A stretch of 64,000 nt of DNA from positions 127,205,525 to 127,269,524 of the forward strand of contig CM059187.1 in assembly GCA_030323885.1 (NCBI GenBank), given 5' to 3'. The position numbers and the translations under genes were made by a program. This document shows, piece after piece, positions 63,321-64,000 of this stretch. How positions within the stretch are numbered: the stretch's first letter is position 1; the number at the start of each line of letters is the position of its first letter. This stretch comes from Branchipolynoe longqiensis (Eukaryota > Annelida > Polychaeta > Phyllodocida > Polynoidae). A model generated the notes under the pieces. That model did not search any database, was not told where the DNA came from, and worked only from the letters and a program-made list of their open reading frames with translations.

Positions 63321-64000
63321 TGCGGACTGTGGCGCCTACACCGATGATTCACATTCACAGATAATTGCCCTTCCGCAGCGAGCCGCTCCGAGTAGCTCTA
63401 TAAAGCGTGCTCAGGAGCTCGTTCCGCCCTCCTCCCGAGGAACATAAAATACGCCGGTTTTCAAGGGCTGTGAAGCCTACGGGATCGGACTCAGGGCTGG
63501 GGGGGGGGGGATAGTGGGGGGGGGGGGGTGAATTTCCCTAGGTCCATGAGGTGCCGCCCCCCTCCACGACCCCGGTGAACCCGCGAGCCTACTCTGACGT
63601 CACACCATGCCTACACATAGAAATTTTCCCAAAATAACCCCCCTCCCCCCCAAAATAATATGATTATAACAGCACCAGCGAATATAGATATAGAATATAG
63701 ATATACAAGATAGAGCGAGAAGAGTGTGTGTGGGTGGAGGGCGGGGGGCGGTGAGAGGTATTATATATAACTGCATGCTGAGTGTTATTACATAACGGCA
63801 AGCAGTGGGTCACCTTTATGGGGGGGGGGGGTGCATAGTTTATAATGTATCCGTACAATTCGACAGATTCCCGCCCCTCGTGGCTGTGAACTGTACCGAG
63901 CACAGCCCCCTGACCCCCGAGTAGTTTTAGCCCGTGGCATTGATGGATTGTACCCTAGTGACCGACGGGGCGCCAGTTTCCAGGGGTCTGGGTGTCCTTT
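63321..64000. other. Unassigned GC-rich stretch with G/C runs
   Basis: 63330-63480 is CpG-rich, repeat-free and contains TATAAAG at about 63400, so it could be a promoter-like or conserved region. G runs at about 63499-63508, 63518-63527 and 63821-63830. The window ends in unassigned sequence. Confidence 0.35.

Overview
The window is nuclear DNA of an invertebrate animal, most likely a mollusc. The signs are spliced genes with GT-AG introns, tRNA-headed SINEs in dozens of copies, PIF/Harbinger and DIRS elements, MITEs, and long simple-sequence tracts. One SINE (SINE-M below, with a core reading TTTGCAGTTTGGGCTATTTTC-like) looks like a type common in mollusc genomes; that placement is from memory, not from a search. 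I find no convincing host gene. Long open frames inside the simple-sequence tracts are compositional artefacts.

The only intact genes belong to a complete PIF/Harbinger DNA transposon at 17041-20839, flanked by a TTA target duplication. It carries a two-exon DDE transposase (+ strand, 424 aa) and a four-exon MADF/BESS DNA-binding partner (- strand, 347 aa). The two genes are interlocked: the last exon of the MADF gene lies inside the transposase intron, and the transposase second exon lies inside the third MADF intron. All splice junctions keep phase. Two deletion derivatives of the same family lie at 53326-53629 and 54579-55164.

The second large element is a decayed DIRS-type tyrosine-recombinase retrotransposon (about 36302-41735). 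It shows gag-like, RT/RNase H and YR remnants, inverted terminal repeats and an internal complementary region. A SINE with an exact target duplication interrupts it. A short non-LTR retrotransposon remnant (9858-10753) sits between 17-bp telomere-like duplications.

The rest is layered repeats. SINE-A (tRNA-derived; tail ...CCTGATATGACCTTAGATG...GACGTAAAAC) has about 30 full or partial copies. SINE-M has five and SINE-G (head GCCTAGGTGGTGTAATGG) has three. There are six pogo-like CAGTAAAACC MITEs, several TIR elements with internal tandem repeats of about 180-207 bp (5454, 7410, 11537, 30133), a GGCCCTGTCACA foldback group (3542, 8940, 41953), a TAGTCCGATG MITE family (15536, 26160, 43300, 53134, 60689) and a CCAAT-bearing MITE (48871). 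Five kilobase-scale polypyrimidine tracts (1139, 21400, 31200, 50770, 57500) all have C/T on the + strand. Minisatellites include an 18-bp array at 27300-28795 that is open on both strands. Some unassigned stretches (for example 14390-14640 and 25320-25640) could hold conserved non-coding elements; this cannot be decided from one sequence.
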